Source: Rhizobium freirei PRF 81 (GTDB lineage: Bacteria > Pseudomonadota > Alphaproteobacteria > Rhizobiales > Rhizobiaceae). Taken from it: a stretch of DNA of 64,000 nt. The stretch is taken from positions 310,001-374,000 of the forward strand of contig NZ_AQHN01000055.1 in assembly GCF_000359745.1 (NCBI RefSeq). The letters run 5' to 3'. The position numbers and the translations under genes are program-made. The notes under the pieces were generated by a model, which did not search any database, was not told the DNA's origin, and worked only from the letters and a program-made list of their open reading frames with translations. This document shows positions 43,677-53,334 of this stretch, piece by piece (the first letter of the stretch is position 1; each line of letters starts with the position of its first letter).

Positions 43677-46495
43677 GCGGCCTTTCCTTCGCGTTCGCCT
43701 CGCCCGCCATCCTCGCGGCCCTGATCCTGCTTCCCGCGATCTGGTGGCTTCTGCGCCTGACGCCGCCGCAGCCGCGGGCGGAAGTCTTTCCGCCGCTTCG
43801 CATCCTGGCGTCCATCCTCAAGCGTGAGGAAACGCCGGCTCGCAGCCCGTGGTGGCTGACGCTGCTGCGCATGCTGCTGGCGGCGCTGGTGATCTTCGCG
43901 ATCGCCAATCCGATGTTCAACCCGCGCACCAACACTCTGTCGAGCGGCGGCCCGCTGGTCTTGATGATCGACAACAGCTGGGCGAGCTCGTCGGACTGGG
44001 AGCGCCGTGTCCGAACCGCAGATGCGCTGATCGACGATGCCGACGCCAAGGGCATCCCGGTCTCGATCTCCTTTACCGCCGAGCAGGGCAATGACGCGAC
44101 ACCGGGCGCCGCGACGGCTGCCCGCGATAAGCTGCACGCAATGAATCCGAGGCCGCTGGTGCCCGATAGACAACGTGCCGCCGACGCCGTGAAGGCAGCG
44201 CTCGCCGGCAGCAAACCCGGCACGATCGCCTTCATCTCCGATGGCATCGAGAGCAAGGACAAGGACGATATCCTCAGCCGGCTCGCCGCCCTTCAGCCAA
44301 GCGAGCTGCGCCTGATCGAAGGCGACGGCAACGACATTCTCGCGATCACCGGCGCAGCCAACAATGCCAATGACATGACCGTTACGGCGACCCGGCTGAA
44401 TGGGGCTAATCCGCTGCGCCTGCAACTTATCGCTCAGGATAACCAGGGCCGCCCGATCGCCAACGGCTCGCTGAATTTCGCCGGCGGTCAGACGGTTGCG
44501 ACCGGCGCCATCGCCGCGCCCTTCGAGATGCGCAACGATTTTGCCCGCATCAACGTCGACCGCTATGCCAGCGCCGGCACCGTTCACCTGCTCGACGACG
44601 GCTTCCGCCGCCGCCGTGTGGCGCTTCTTTCCGGCCAGGCCGCCGACGAATTCCAGCCGATCCTTTCGCCGCTTTACTATATCGAGCGCGCCCTTAACCC
44701 CTATGCCGATCTGATCCAGCCCAACAGCGCGGACCTGGCAAAGTCGATCCCGCAACTGCTCGCCGGCAACCCTTCCGTGATCATTATGGCCGATGTCGGC
44801 CGCCTGCCGCAGGAAAGCTATGCGCCGCTGCGGCGCTGGATCGAGAATGGCGGCACCCTGATCCGCTTCGCCGGACCGCGCCTTGCCGCCGCACCCGCCG
44901 ATGACCCGCTCGTCCCCGTGACGCTGCGGCAGGGCGAGCGCACCTTCGGCGGCGCACTTTCCTGGGCCGAGCCGCAGCCGCTCGCCGATTTCCCCTCGTT
45001 CGGCCCCTTCGCCGGCATGCCGAAGCCAACCAATGTGCTGATCAAGCGGCAGGTTCTGGCCGAACCGACACCGGACCTTGCCGAGCGCACCTGGGCAAGC
45101 CTTGCCGACGGAACGCCGCTTGTCACCGAAAAGCAGATGCGCGCAGGCCGCGTTATTCTCTTCCATGTCAGCGCCGAGCCGCAATGGTCGGATCTGCCGA
45201 TCTCGGGCGATTTCGTCGAGATGCTGCGCCGTATCGTCCAGCTGTCGCGCTCCGGCGGCGTGACCTCGACGGAAGGTGCCGCCAAGACGGCCGAGGCAAT
45301 GCCGCCCTACCGGCTTCTGACGGCCAAGGGTGTGCTGACCAGCGAAATCGGCAGCGCCCGGCCGCTGGAGCCGAACCACAAGGGCGCAGCCGTCGCGAGC
45401 TTCGACAACCCGCCAGGTCTCTATGGTTCAGAAGAAGGCTTTACGGCGCTCAACGTGCTAGCCCCCGGCGCCGCGCTCAGGCCGCTGGACGCATCAGCCG
45501 CAGGAGCGGTCGCGCGGGAAGGCCTCATCGGGGGCGAAGCATGGTCCGCCAAGCCGATCCTCTTCACCCTCGCCTTCCTCATCCTTCTGGCCGACAGCCT
45601 GATCGTGCTCTTCATGAACGGCGCCTTCCCGCGCCTTGGCAGGGGAGCGAAGACGGCGGCCGGGGGAGCCGCGGTGCTGCTGCTAGCGCTTTCGGTCACG
45701 ATCTTCCTGCATCCGGCAAGTGCCTTGGCCGATGATTCCAAGCCTGGCGACGACGCCATCTTTTCGCGGCTGGACAAGACGCATCTTGCCTATGTCGTTA
45801 CCGGCGAATCCGACGTTGATCGCATTTCCGAGCGCGGCCTTGCCGGCCTCTCCGACTATCTGACCTACCGCACGACATTGGAGCCAGGCCCGCCGGTGGG
45901 GCTGGACCCGGCGAAGGATGAACTCGCCTTCTATTCGCTGATCTACTGGCCGATTTCCGCGTCGGCGCCGATGCCGTCCAACGACGCCATCAACCGCATC
46001 GACGCCTATATGCGCAACGGCGGCACCGTGCTTTTCGACACGCGCGACGCCATCAACACCATGGGCGACACAACATCGCCGAGCCCGAACGGCCAGCGGC
46101 TGCAGCAGATCCTCGCCAATCTCGATATTCCGCCTCTGGAGCCTGTGCCATCAGGCCATGTGCTGACCAAGTCCTTCTATCTGCTTTCAAGCTTTCCCGG
46201 CCGTTATGCCGATAGCCCGCTCTGGATCGAGGCACGGCAGGATACCCGCCGCGACGGCAATGCGGTCGCCTCCTCCGATGGCGTGACGCCGATCTTGATC
46301 ACGGGCAACGACTTTGCCGGCGCCTGGGCGATCGACGAAAACGGCTCATCGCTCCTGCCGACCGTGCCGCCGGACGAGACGCAGCGCGAATATGCTTACC
46401 GTTCGGGCGTCAACATCATGATGTACATGCTGACCGGAAACTATAAGTCCGATCAGGTGCATATCCCGGATATCCTGCAGCGGCTGGGGCAATGA
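43673..46495 (+). CDS. DUF4159/BatA-like membrane protein
   Basis: 940 residues. N-terminal aerotolerance-regulator-type membrane region (helices about 10-26 and 58-80; ILAALILLPAIWWLLRLTPPQPR), then a vWA-like domain with MIDNSWASSSDW (the usual DxSxS is incomplete, ending A) and FISDGIES. A beta-rich middle follows, two helices about 625-680, then the DUF4159 domain (about 690-900; YPISA-type FYSLIYWPIS and DAYMRNGGTVLFDTRDA). It is inserted in the inner membrane with large periplasmic or cytosolic parts. Starts with a 4-bp overlap and is followed 1 nt later by the next gene. Confidence 0.88.
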   Translation: MSGLSFAFASPAILAALILLPAIWWLLRLTPPQPRAEVFPPLRILASILKREETPARSPWWLTLLRMLLAALVIFAIANPMFNPRTNTLSSGGPLVLMIDNSWASSSDWERRVRTADALIDDADAKGIPVSISFTAEQGNDATPGAATAARDKLHAMNPRPLVPDRQRAADAVKAALAGSKPGTIAFISDGIESKDKDDILSRLAALQPSELRLIEGDGNDILAITGAANNANDMTVTATRLNGANPLRLQLIAQDNQGRPIANGSLNFAGGQTVATGAIAAPFEMRNDFARINVDRYASAGTVHLLDDGFRRRRVALLSGQAADEFQPILSPLYYIERALNPYADLIQPNSADLAKSIPQLLAGNPSVIIMADVGRLPQESYAPLRRWIENGGTLIRFAGPRLAAAPADDPLVPVTLRQGERTFGGALSWAEPQPLADFPSFGPFAGMPKPTNVLIKRQVLAEPTPDLAERTWASLADGTPLVTEKQMRAGRVILFHVSAEPQWSDLPISGDFVEMLRRIVQLSRSGGVTSTEGAAKTAEAMPPYRLLTAKGVLTSEIGSARPLEPNHKGAAVASFDNPPGLYGSEEGFTALNVLAPGAALRPLDASAAGAVAREGLIGGEAWSAKPILFTLAFLILLADSLIVLFMNGAFPRLGRGAKTAAGGAAVLLLALSVTIFLHPASALADDSKPGDDAIFSRLDKTHLAYVVTGESDVDRISERGLAGLSDYLTYRTTLEPGPPVGLDPAKDELAFYSLIYWPISASAPMPSNDAINRIDAYMRNGGTVLFDTRDAINTMGDTTSPSPNGQRLQQILANLDIPPLEPVPSGHVLTKSFYLLSSFPGRYADSPLWIEARQDTRRDGNAVASSDGVTPILITGNDFAGAWAIDENGSSLLPTVPPDETQREYAYRSGVNIMMYMLTGNYKSDQVHIPDILQRLGQ

Positions 46496-46496
46496 G

Positions 46497-48569
46497 ATGA
46501 ATATCGGTTTTGCCCCATTCCTTCCCTGGCCCGTACTATCAGCCCTCGCGGTGCTGACCCTTGTCATCGCGGCCATAGCCATCTATCGGCGCCTGCGCGG
46601 CAGCTGGATCCGTGCGCTCGCCGGCATCGCTCTCCTGGCCGCCCTCGCCAATCCCGTGCTGCTGCAGGAAGATCGCGATCAGCTCACCACCATCGTCCCC
46701 GTCGTCGTCGACCGCAGCCTCAGTCAGGACACGCCGGAACGCACCAAGATGACGAACGATGCTTTGGCCATGCTGAAGGACCGGCTGGCGCAATTCCCGC
46801 GCATAGAGCCCCGTATCGTCGAGGCACGCGATCCCGCGGAATCCGACTCGCCATCGACGCGGCTTTTTTCCGCCCTCTCCTCCGCAATCGCGGACGTACC
46901 GCCGGCTCGGATCGGCGGCGCGATTTTCCTCACCGACGGCCAGATCCACGATATCCCAGGCGTCAACCAGCAGCTCGGTTTCGACGCGCCCGTCCACGGA
47001 CTGATCACCGGCAAGCCCGATGAGTTCGATCGCCGCATCGAAATCGTGCGTGCCCCCCGCTTCGGCATCGTCAACGACGAACAGCAGCTCGTCTTCCATG
47101 TCGTCGATGACGGCAAAAGCCCCGGCAGTGTTGCGGACGTCACCGTCAAGATGAATGGCGACGAGATCGCCACGCTGCAGGCGACGCCCGGCCAGGATAC
47201 GCCTTTCAGCTTCAAAGTGCCGCGCGCCGGCAACAACGTCCTCGAATTTTCCGTCGCTGAACTCCCCGGCGAAGTGACGCCCGTCAACAATCGCACGGTC
47301 CAGCTGATCGAAGGCATTCGCCAGAACATGCGCGTCCTGCTCGTTTCCGGCGAGCCGCATTCGGGTGAGCGCGCCTGGCGCAATCTGCTGAAATCGGACG
47401 CGTCGGTCGATCTCGTGCATTTCACCATTCTGCGTCCGCCGGACAAGCAGGACGGGACGCCGATCAACGAATTGTCGCTGATCGCCTTTCCGACGCGCGA
47501 ACTCTTCGTCGACAAGATCAACTCTTTCGACCTGATCATTTTCGACCGTTACCAGGACCGCCAGAATGTCCTGCCGACGATCTATTACGATTACATGGCG
47601 CAATATGTCGAAAACGGCGGCGCATTGCTCGTGGCGGCCGGCCCCGAACATGCCGCCGGCAATTCCATCGCCTTGACGCCGCTCGCCTCGGTTCTCCCCG
47701 CAGAGCCGACCGGGCAGATGATCGAGAAGCCCTTCTATCCGCGCCTGTCGGAGCAGGGCCGCAAGCATCCGGTGACGCGCGGCCTCGACGGATCCGACGT
47801 GGAGCCGCCGCATTGGGGCCGCTGGTTCCGCAGCGTCGATGTCGAAAAGCCGCAGGGACAGACGGTCATGGTCGGTGCCGACAACAGTCCATTGCTAGTG
47901 CTGAACCGCGTCGGCCGTGGCCGCGTCGCCATGCTGCTCTCGGACGAAGGCTGGCTCTGGGCGCGCGGCTTCGAGGGCGGCGGCCCGCATGTCTCGCTCT
48001 ACCGGCGCATTGCCCATTGGCTGCTGAAGGAGCCGGCTCTGGAAGAAGAGGCCCTGACGGCAAATGCCGCCGGCCGCACGCTGCAGGTGACACGCCAGAC
48101 CATTGGCGACGATCCCGGCCCGGCGACAATCAAGTCACCCTCCGGCAAGACGCTGACATTGCCCCTGAAACAAACACAGCCCGGTCTCTTCCAGGCTCAG
48201 AAGCACATGGACGAGATCGGGCTCTTCCAGATCGCCGATGGCAATCTTTCGACACTGGTGCATATCGGCGCCATCGATGCCCCCGAGTTCAAGGCGATGA
48301 TCTCGACCACCGAAACGCTGAAGCCCCTGGCGCAGAAAACCAAGGGCCTCGTCACCCGCGTCGCAGGCGCAAATGGCGGCGTCACGGTTCCGCAGATCCT
48401 GCCCGTTCGCGGCGCCGTGCGCGTCGCGGACGGCCAGCGACTGACCATCCGCATGACCGACGAAACCGTGCTGAAGGGGATCAATAGTCTGCCCCTGTTC
48501 GCTGGCTTTGCCGGTCTTGCCGTACTCCTCTTTGCCTTCTCGGCCACATGGTGGCGTGAAGGACGGTGA
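46497..48569 (+). CDS. Membrane protein with vWA-like domain
   Basis: 690 residues. Two N-terminal helices (about 7-27, 35-52), a vWA-like domain with an intact MIDAS-type DRSLS near residue 73 and ATIFLTDG-like AIFLTDGQ, a long middle, and a C-terminal helix (about 667-685). The same build as its upstream neighbour but without DUF4159. One of the two probably binds a metal ion through its vWA domain. Starts 1 nt after the previous stop. Confidence 0.85.
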   Translation: MNIGFAPFLPWPVLSALAVLTLVIAAIAIYRRLRGSWIRALAGIALLAALANPVLLQEDRDQLTTIVPVVVDRSLSQDTPERTKMTNDALAMLKDRLAQFPRIEPRIVEARDPAESDSPSTRLFSALSSAIADVPPARIGGAIFLTDGQIHDIPGVNQQLGFDAPVHGLITGKPDEFDRRIEIVRAPRFGIVNDEQQLVFHVVDDGKSPGSVADVTVKMNGDEIATLQATPGQDTPFSFKVPRAGNNVLEFSVAELPGEVTPVNNRTVQLIEGIRQNMRVLLVSGEPHSGERAWRNLLKSDASVDLVHFTILRPPDKQDGTPINELSLIAFPTRELFVDKINSFDLIIFDRYQDRQNVLPTIYYDYMAQYVENGGALLVAAGPEHAAGNSIALTPLASVLPAEPTGQMIEKPFYPRLSEQGRKHPVTRGLDGSDVEPPHWGRWFRSVDVEKPQGQTVMVGADNSPLLVLNRVGRGRVAMLLSDEGWLWARGFEGGGPHVSLYRRIAHWLLKEPALEEEALTANAAGRTLQVTRQTIGDDPGPATIKSPSGKTLTLPLKQTQPGLFQAQKHMDEIGLFQIADGNLSTLVHIGAIDAPEFKAMISTTETLKPLAQKTKGLVTRVAGANGGVTVPQILPVRGAVRVADGQRLTIRMTDETVLKGINSLPLFAGFAGLAVLLFAFSATWWREGR

Positions 48570-48571
48570 AT

Positions 48572-49000
48572 ATGATGACGCAATTCGATATAACCGACGC
48601 CCCCTCGGAAGCCGATCTTGCGGCGATCGGCGAAGGCCTGACAGCCTTCAATGCCGCCGATATCGGCCCATCTGAGAGGCGATCGCTGGCGGTGCTGATC
48701 CGTGACGAGAACGGCAAGACCATCGGCGGCATTTCCGGCTACACGGCGTGGGGATGGCTGTTCACGCAATGGCTGTTCGTGCCGGAAACCTTGCGCGGCC
48801 AGGGCACGGCGGGCAAGCTGCTCGAGGCGGCGGAAGCCGAAGCGGCAGCCCGCGGCTGTTTCGGTGCCTGGATCGATACGTTCAATCCGCAGGCGCTGCG
48901 CGCCTATCAGCGGCAGGGTTATGCGATCTTCGGTGAATTGCCGAACTTCCCCGTCGGCCGCACCCGCTTCTTCCTGCAAAAGAAACTGTCGCCTCGCTGA
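48572..49000 (+). CDS. GNAT family N-acetyltransferase
   Basis: 142 residues from ATG 48572; a GTG two codons earlier overlaps the previous stop. GNAT motif A is LFVPETLRGQGTAGKLLEAAEAEAAARGCFGAWIDTFNPQALRAYQRQGYAIFGELP. The start lies 2 nt past the vWA gene, so it is last in the moxR operon. Substrate unknown. Confidence 0.85.
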   Translation: MMTQFDITDAPSEADLAAIGEGLTAFNAADIGPSERRSLAVLIRDENGKTIGGISGYTAWGWLFTQWLFVPETLRGQGTAGKLLEAAEAEAAARGCFGAWIDTFNPQALRAYQRQGYAIFGELPNFPVGRTRFFLQKKLSPR

Positions 49001-49038
49001 TCGCGGCGCGGCAACGTTTTTTCCATAGATCGCAGGGC

Positions 49039-49611
49039 TTAGACGGCAATCGCCGTCCGCTGCATCATGTCGTCGAGATCTTCGTCTTCGTCCGCGATAG
49101 CCGAGGCATAATCATCGCGCCAGGCGATAGAACCCTGCAGCCGCGCATGCGTGTCGGCGGCAATCGGCACGACCAGGACGCGGTTCGGATCGACCGGGCC
49201 TGGGAAAGCCAGGGCGTTGTAAGCAACCGTTTCGAAGCCGAGCGGGCAGTAGTATGGCGGGTCGCCTACGAGGATGACGGCTTCGGAACCGCTGCGCTTG
49301 GCTGCCTCGACGGCGATCCGCACAAGCTCGCGACCGATACCCCTGTTCTTATGCGAGGGCCGCACGGCAAGCGGTCCGAGCAAGTGCCCTTTGACCATGC
49401 CGGCAAGAACCGGCGTCATCCGTACCGAGGCGATCGTCTCGCCGTCGTCGGCGCAGATGAAGGACAGCGAGCGGTCATGCGGGCCTTGCTCGCGAATCCG
49501 CGCCGCGGCACGCGTAAACCGACCCGGGCCGAATGCTTCTTCGTTGATGAGTTCGATGACAGCGTCGTGCGACGCATCCTCAGTGAGGTAGATCAGATCG
49601 TGCTTGTACAT
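49039..49611 (-). CDS. GNAT family N-acetyltransferase (YhbS-like)
   Basis: 190 residues. The opening EAFGPGRFTRAAARIREQG and motif A (GPLAVRPSHKNRGIGRELVRIAVEAAKRSGSEAVILVGDPPYYCPLGFE) match YhbS-type acetyltransferases. It is convergent with the GNAT above. Substrate unknown. Confidence 0.87.
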   Translation of the reverse strand: MYKHDLIYLTEDASHDAVIELINEEAFGPGRFTRAAARIREQGPHDRSLSFICADDGETIASVRMTPVLAGMVKGHLLGPLAVRPSHKNRGIGRELVRIAVEAAKRSGSEAVILVGDPPYYCPLGFETVAYNALAFPGPVDPNRVLVVPIAADTHARLQGSIAWRDDYASAIADEDEDLDDMMQRTAIAV

Positions 49612-49962
49612 TAGACCAAGGAAACCGAATAGACAGACGGAATTGTTCTCGAAGGCGCTCGTCGAGCGTTCGGGATCATCGGCGTCGTCGCAGGCTTCTG
49701 GTAACTTTCATGTCAAGTGGTCCTCAAAATATGACAAGCCCGATAGCAGGAAATATCCGGCGCGTCCAATGCAAAATGCATGCTGCCATCTGTTGATGCA
49801 AGATGATGTCCGCATGATGACGGCAGCACAAAATCCAAGGACAAAATCAGTGGATGCATCCGACGATCACGCCAGCTACGCAGTGTTCAGCGTTTATCAT
49901 CTCGAAATTTGACGGCCATGCCGTATCTTCCCTCTCAAATCTCATTCCGAAAGGACAGAACG
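49612..49962. other. Divergent region between GNAT and GST genes
   Basis: 351 bp. No convincing ORF on either strand. AAGGACAG before the GST ATG is its ribosome site. A local A/T-richer block with near-palindromic GCAAAATGC (around 49766) could bind a regulator, but I cannot name one. Confidence 0.4.
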
Positions 49963-50952
49963 ATGGGCATGTTGGTTGACGGCGTCTGGCACGACGTCTG
50001 GTACGACACCGAAAAGACGAAAGGCCATTTCAAGCGCGCCGCGTCGCAGTTCCGCAACTGGATCACGCCTGACGGCGCAGCCGGCCCAACCGGAACGGGC
50101 GGCTTCAAGGCTCAGGCCGGACGTTACCACCTCTATGTTTCGCTCGCCTGCCCCTGGGCACACCGAACGCTGATCGTCCGCAAGCTGAAGAAACTGGAAG
50201 ATCTGATCCCGGTCTCGATCGTCGATCCCCTGATGCTGGAAAACGGCTGGGAATTCAAAGGGAAAGACGGCGGAACGATCGATCCCCTTTTCGGCGCCAA
50301 GGCGCTGTGGGAAATCTACGTCAGGGCCGACCCGCACTATTCCGGCCGGGTGACCGTCCCCGTTCTCTGGGACAAGCAGACGGGAACGATCGTCAACAAC
50401 GAGTCGGCCGAAATCATCCGCATGTTCAACAGCGCATTCGACGCATTGACCGGCTCCAGGGAGGATTTCTATCCCGCCGATCTGCGCGCCGATATCGATG
50501 CCCTGAACGAACTCGTCTACGACAGGGTCAACAACGGCGTCTACAAAGCGGGCTTCGCGACGGCGCAAGACGCCTACGAGGACAGTGTCCGCCACCTCTT
50601 TGAAACCCTCGATATGCTCGACACCAGGCTGTCGACGCAACGCTACCTGTTCGGAGAAGGTCTGACCGAAGCCGATTGGCGGCTGTTCACCACGCTCGTG
50701 CGTTTCGACGCCGTCTATGTCGGCCATTTCAAATGCAACATCCGCCGCATCGCCGACTATCCGAACCTAACGGCATATCTGAGAGACCTCTATCAGGTTG
50801 CCGGCGTGGCGGAGACCGTGAATCTCGATCACATCAAGAATCACTATTATCGCAGCCATAAGACGATCAATCCGACCGGCATCGTTCCCGTCGGCCCCGA
50901 GCTGGATTTCGATCGTCCGCATGGCCGGGAGCAGCTCGCGAAAGCGGCCTGA
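49963..50952 (+). CDS. Glutathione S-transferase, glutathionyl-hydroquinone reductase type
   Basis: 329 residues from ATG 49963, with AAGGA 6 nt upstream. The xi-class build is clear: an N-terminal thioredoxin fold with the active Cys in SLACPWAHRTLI and a helical GST C-terminal part (VNNGVYKAGFATAQDAYE, YRSHKTINPTGIVPVGP). It should reduce glutathionyl-hydroquinones and similar conjugates. A single gene on the plus strand; the NUDIX downstream is convergent. Confidence 0.93.
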   Translation: MGMLVDGVWHDVWYDTEKTKGHFKRAASQFRNWITPDGAAGPTGTGGFKAQAGRYHLYVSLACPWAHRTLIVRKLKKLEDLIPVSIVDPLMLENGWEFKGKDGGTIDPLFGAKALWEIYVRADPHYSGRVTVPVLWDKQTGTIVNNESAEIIRMFNSAFDALTGSREDFYPADLRADIDALNELVYDRVNNGVYKAGFATAQDAYEDSVRHLFETLDMLDTRLSTQRYLFGEGLTEADWRLFTTLVRFDAVYVGHFKCNIRRIADYPNLTAYLRDLYQVAGVAETVNLDHIKNHYYRSHKTINPTGIVPVGPELDFDRPHGREQLAKAA

Positions 50953-50987
50953 TTGGAGAGCACAAGTCTCCCGCCACCGGCGGGCGG

Positions 50988-51479
50988 CTACCAGTAGCTG
51001 GAGGGGCGCTCAGCCCCTTCCAGCTCCTCCAGCCTGCGATATGTCGCCTGCGTTGTACCCGGAGGAAGTGCGTTGCGCGGAAAGAACCCGGTTTCGACGA
51101 TTTCACGATCCGCCATGCGCGGCGCGGTCTGCGTTACCTCGACACGGTAGAAGACGACATGATCGCGTTTGCTGATGCGGTTGTTGAAATAAACGTGGAA
51201 GAGCTGCGGCTCGCCTGAGATCACCAGATTGCCTTCCTCGCGCAACTCCTTCTCAAGCGCCTGCGCCACCGTTTCGTGGCGCTCGACACCGCCGCCGGGC
51301 ATGTGCCAGCCGGCGATATAGGAATGCCGTACCAGAAAGATCCGCCCTTCGCTGTCGAAGCACGCCGCGCGCACGCCAAGCGTCATGCTGCGCGTCATCA
51401 CGAAATATACATGCAATGCTCGGCCGAAGAGCCATGCCCATGCGCTCGTCTTTTCGCTCCGGCCAACCTTCTCACTCAT
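50988..51479 (-). CDS. NUDIX hydrolase
   Basis: 163 residues. Nudix box MPGGGVERHETVAQALEKELREEGNL has the conserved Gly and Glu residues, but Lys replaces the usual Arg before Glu and the final Gly sits one residue early, so specificity may differ. An N-terminal segment FGRALHVYFVMTRSMTLGVRAACFDSEGRIFLVRHSYIAGW fits the family. Substrate unknown. It is convergent with the GST and divergent from the phosphoesterase. Confidence 0.85.
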   Translation of the reverse strand: MSEKVGRSEKTSAWAWLFGRALHVYFVMTRSMTLGVRAACFDSEGRIFLVRHSYIAGWHMPGGGVERHETVAQALEKELREEGNLVISGEPQLFHVYFNNRISKRDHVVFYRVEVTQTAPRMADREIVETGFFPRNALPPGTTQATYRRLEELEGAERPSSYW

Positions 51480-51547
51480 GCACGAACCTTCATCCCTCGC
51501 CCTGCAATCAAACGGGCGATCTATTTGTTTTGACGATAGACTGGGCT

Positions 51548-52468
51548 ATGTCTCATCCCATGTTCAAGCTAGCGCATATTTCCGATATTCACCTCGGCCC
51601 GCTGCCGCGCCTTTCGATCAGAGAGCTCGCCTCCAAACGCATTACCGGATTTGTGAACTGGCACAGGAACCGGCGCAAGCATCTTTTTGGCAATACGCTT
51701 GACCTGCTTCTCGACGATATCAAGGCGAAGCAGGCCGACCATCTCGCCGTAACGGGCGATCTCGTCAACCTTGCGAGCGGCATCGAGATCGAGACGGCGG
51801 CAACATGGCTGAAGCTGGTCGGCGATCCCCTGAACACTTCGGTCGTTCCCGGCAATCACGATGCCTATGTGCCCGGCGCCTACGAGAAGGCCATGCGCGC
51901 CTGGTATCCCTATGTCAGAGGCGACCGCGCCCCTGCCGAGTGGCGGGAGGATCAGCGTGTCTTCCCGTATCTTCGCATTCGCGATCAGGTCGCGCTCATC
52001 GGATGCTCGACCGCCGTCGCCACGCCGCCTTTTGCCGCCAGCGGCTTTTATTCCGCCCGCCAGGCGCGCGAGACGGTGAACATGCTTCGTGCTGCCGGGG
52101 ACGCCGGGCTCTTTCGCATCGTCATGATCCATCATCCGCCCATCCGCGGCGCAACCAGCTTCTACAAGCGCATGATCGGCATTCGCCGCTTTGCGGCGGC
52201 CGTCTCGACCGGCGGGGCCGAACTGGTTCTTCACGGCCATACCCATCTTAATACTTTGCACTGGCTGCACGGCCACGCCGGCCCGGTGCCGGTTGTCGGT
52301 ATCGCATCGGCCTCCCAGAACGTCGGTGGCTTGAAGCCGCCCGCAGCCTACAATCTTTTCACGATCGCCGGCCGAGCCGGCGCCTGGGAGTTGAAGGCCG
52401 AACGCTATAGCCTCAACATCGCTGGCGACGGCGTGGATGCGGACGGCGTTGATATTCTTGCGCCTTGA
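51548..52468 (+). CDS. Metallophosphoesterase
   Basis: 306 residues from MSHPMFKL at 51548 (an ATG at 51560 is possible). Calcineurin-like metal motifs in order: HISDIHLGPL, AVTGDLVNLA, VVPGNHDAY, MIHHPPIRG and LHGHTHLN. Two divalent metals should be bound. Likely cytosolic; substrate cannot be named. Followed after about 90 bp by the TPR protein. Confidence 0.93.
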   Translation: MSHPMFKLAHISDIHLGPLPRLSIRELASKRITGFVNWHRNRRKHLFGNTLDLLLDDIKAKQADHLAVTGDLVNLASGIEIETAATWLKLVGDPLNTSVVPGNHDAYVPGAYEKAMRAWYPYVRGDRAPAEWREDQRVFPYLRIRDQVALIGCSTAVATPPFAASGFYSARQARETVNMLRAAGDAGLFRIVMIHHPPIRGATSFYKRMIGIRRFAAAVSTGGAELVLHGHTHLNTLHWLHGHAGPVPVVGIASASQNVGGLKPPAAYNLFTIAGRAGAWELKAERYSLNIAGDGVDADGVDILAP

Positions 52469-52559
52469 CCCACGTTTTGCGGCCATAGACCTCGTCGTAT
52501 CAGTGGCGTTTTCTAAGATGCCGAGCTACAATTGCAACCTCGGAATCCCGGAGGATAAC

Positions 52560-53126
52560 ATGGGTCTCAAGGTCTCGATAAAGAGCTCCGCAATAGCGAC
52601 GATCGCTGCCGGATTTTTGCTCGCCACCAGCCTGCAGGTTCTTGCTGCCGGCTCGGAAAGCGATGAAACGGCCCCACCGCAGAAGAGTAAAACGACGACC
52701 GAATGCACCGGCGGCAAGGTGTGGGACAAGGACAAGAAGGAATGCGTGAAGCCGAACGAAAGCGGCTTCAACGACAACCAGCTTTTCCAGGCCGCGCGCG
52801 AATTCGCCTATGCCGGCCAGTATGAGAATGCCATCACCGTTCTGAAGCTGGCCAGGAACCAGAACGATCCGCGCATCCTCAATTATCTCGGCTATTCCAA
52901 TCGCAAGGCCGGCCGCATGGAGCTCGGCATGAGCTACTATCGCAAGGCTCTGCAGCACGATGCGAACTACATTCTTGCGCGCTCATACATGGGACAGGCG
53001 CTGCTCGAACAGGGCGACGTTCAGGGCGCACGCGTGCAACTCGTCGAAATCCGCGATCGTGGCGGCGAAAACACCTGGGCCTATCGCTCGCTGCTGCAAT
53101 CGCTCAAGGGTCGTGTCGTTTATTGA
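52560..53126 (+). CDS. Exported TPR protein
   Basis: 188 residues from ATG 52560, preceded by GGAGGATAAC. Signal peptide about 1-30 (IAAGFLLATSLQVLAAG). A short Cys-bearing segment (Cys49 and Cys62; ECTGGKVWDKDKKECVK) precedes two to three TPR-like helical pairs (LFQAAREFAYAGQYENAITVLK and YLGYSNRKAGRMELGMSYYRKAL). It probably binds a partner in the periplasm. The ECF sigma and anti-sigma genes follow. Confidence 0.85.
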   Translation: MGLKVSIKSSAIATIAAGFLLATSLQVLAAGSESDETAPPQKSKTTTECTGGKVWDKDKKECVKPNESGFNDNQLFQAAREFAYAGQYENAITVLKLARNQNDPRILNYLGYSNRKAGRMELGMSYYRKALQHDANYILARSYMGQALLEQGDVQGARVQLVEIRDRGGENTWAYRSLLQSLKGRVVY

Positions 53127-53334
53127 GGAGTGATCCGATGGCATCCCGGCGCATCGCCAGCTCGATAACAGGCAACCACGCGGGTGCTTTTGAAGACTTG
53201 CGAAGCGGCACAAAAATGGTTCATACCAACACAGGACGATCATTCCGTTCGCATCGCCCTTTCCAAGGGGAAGGCCCACATTTGCGGGAAGACGTCGTCG
53301 ACGCCACAACCTCCAACGCCTCTTTGGAACGACC

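Noticed and set aside
43667..45379. A 570-codon minus frame opposite the DUF4159 gene.
   Set aside because: Antisense of a motif-bearing gene in an operon; low-complexity translation.
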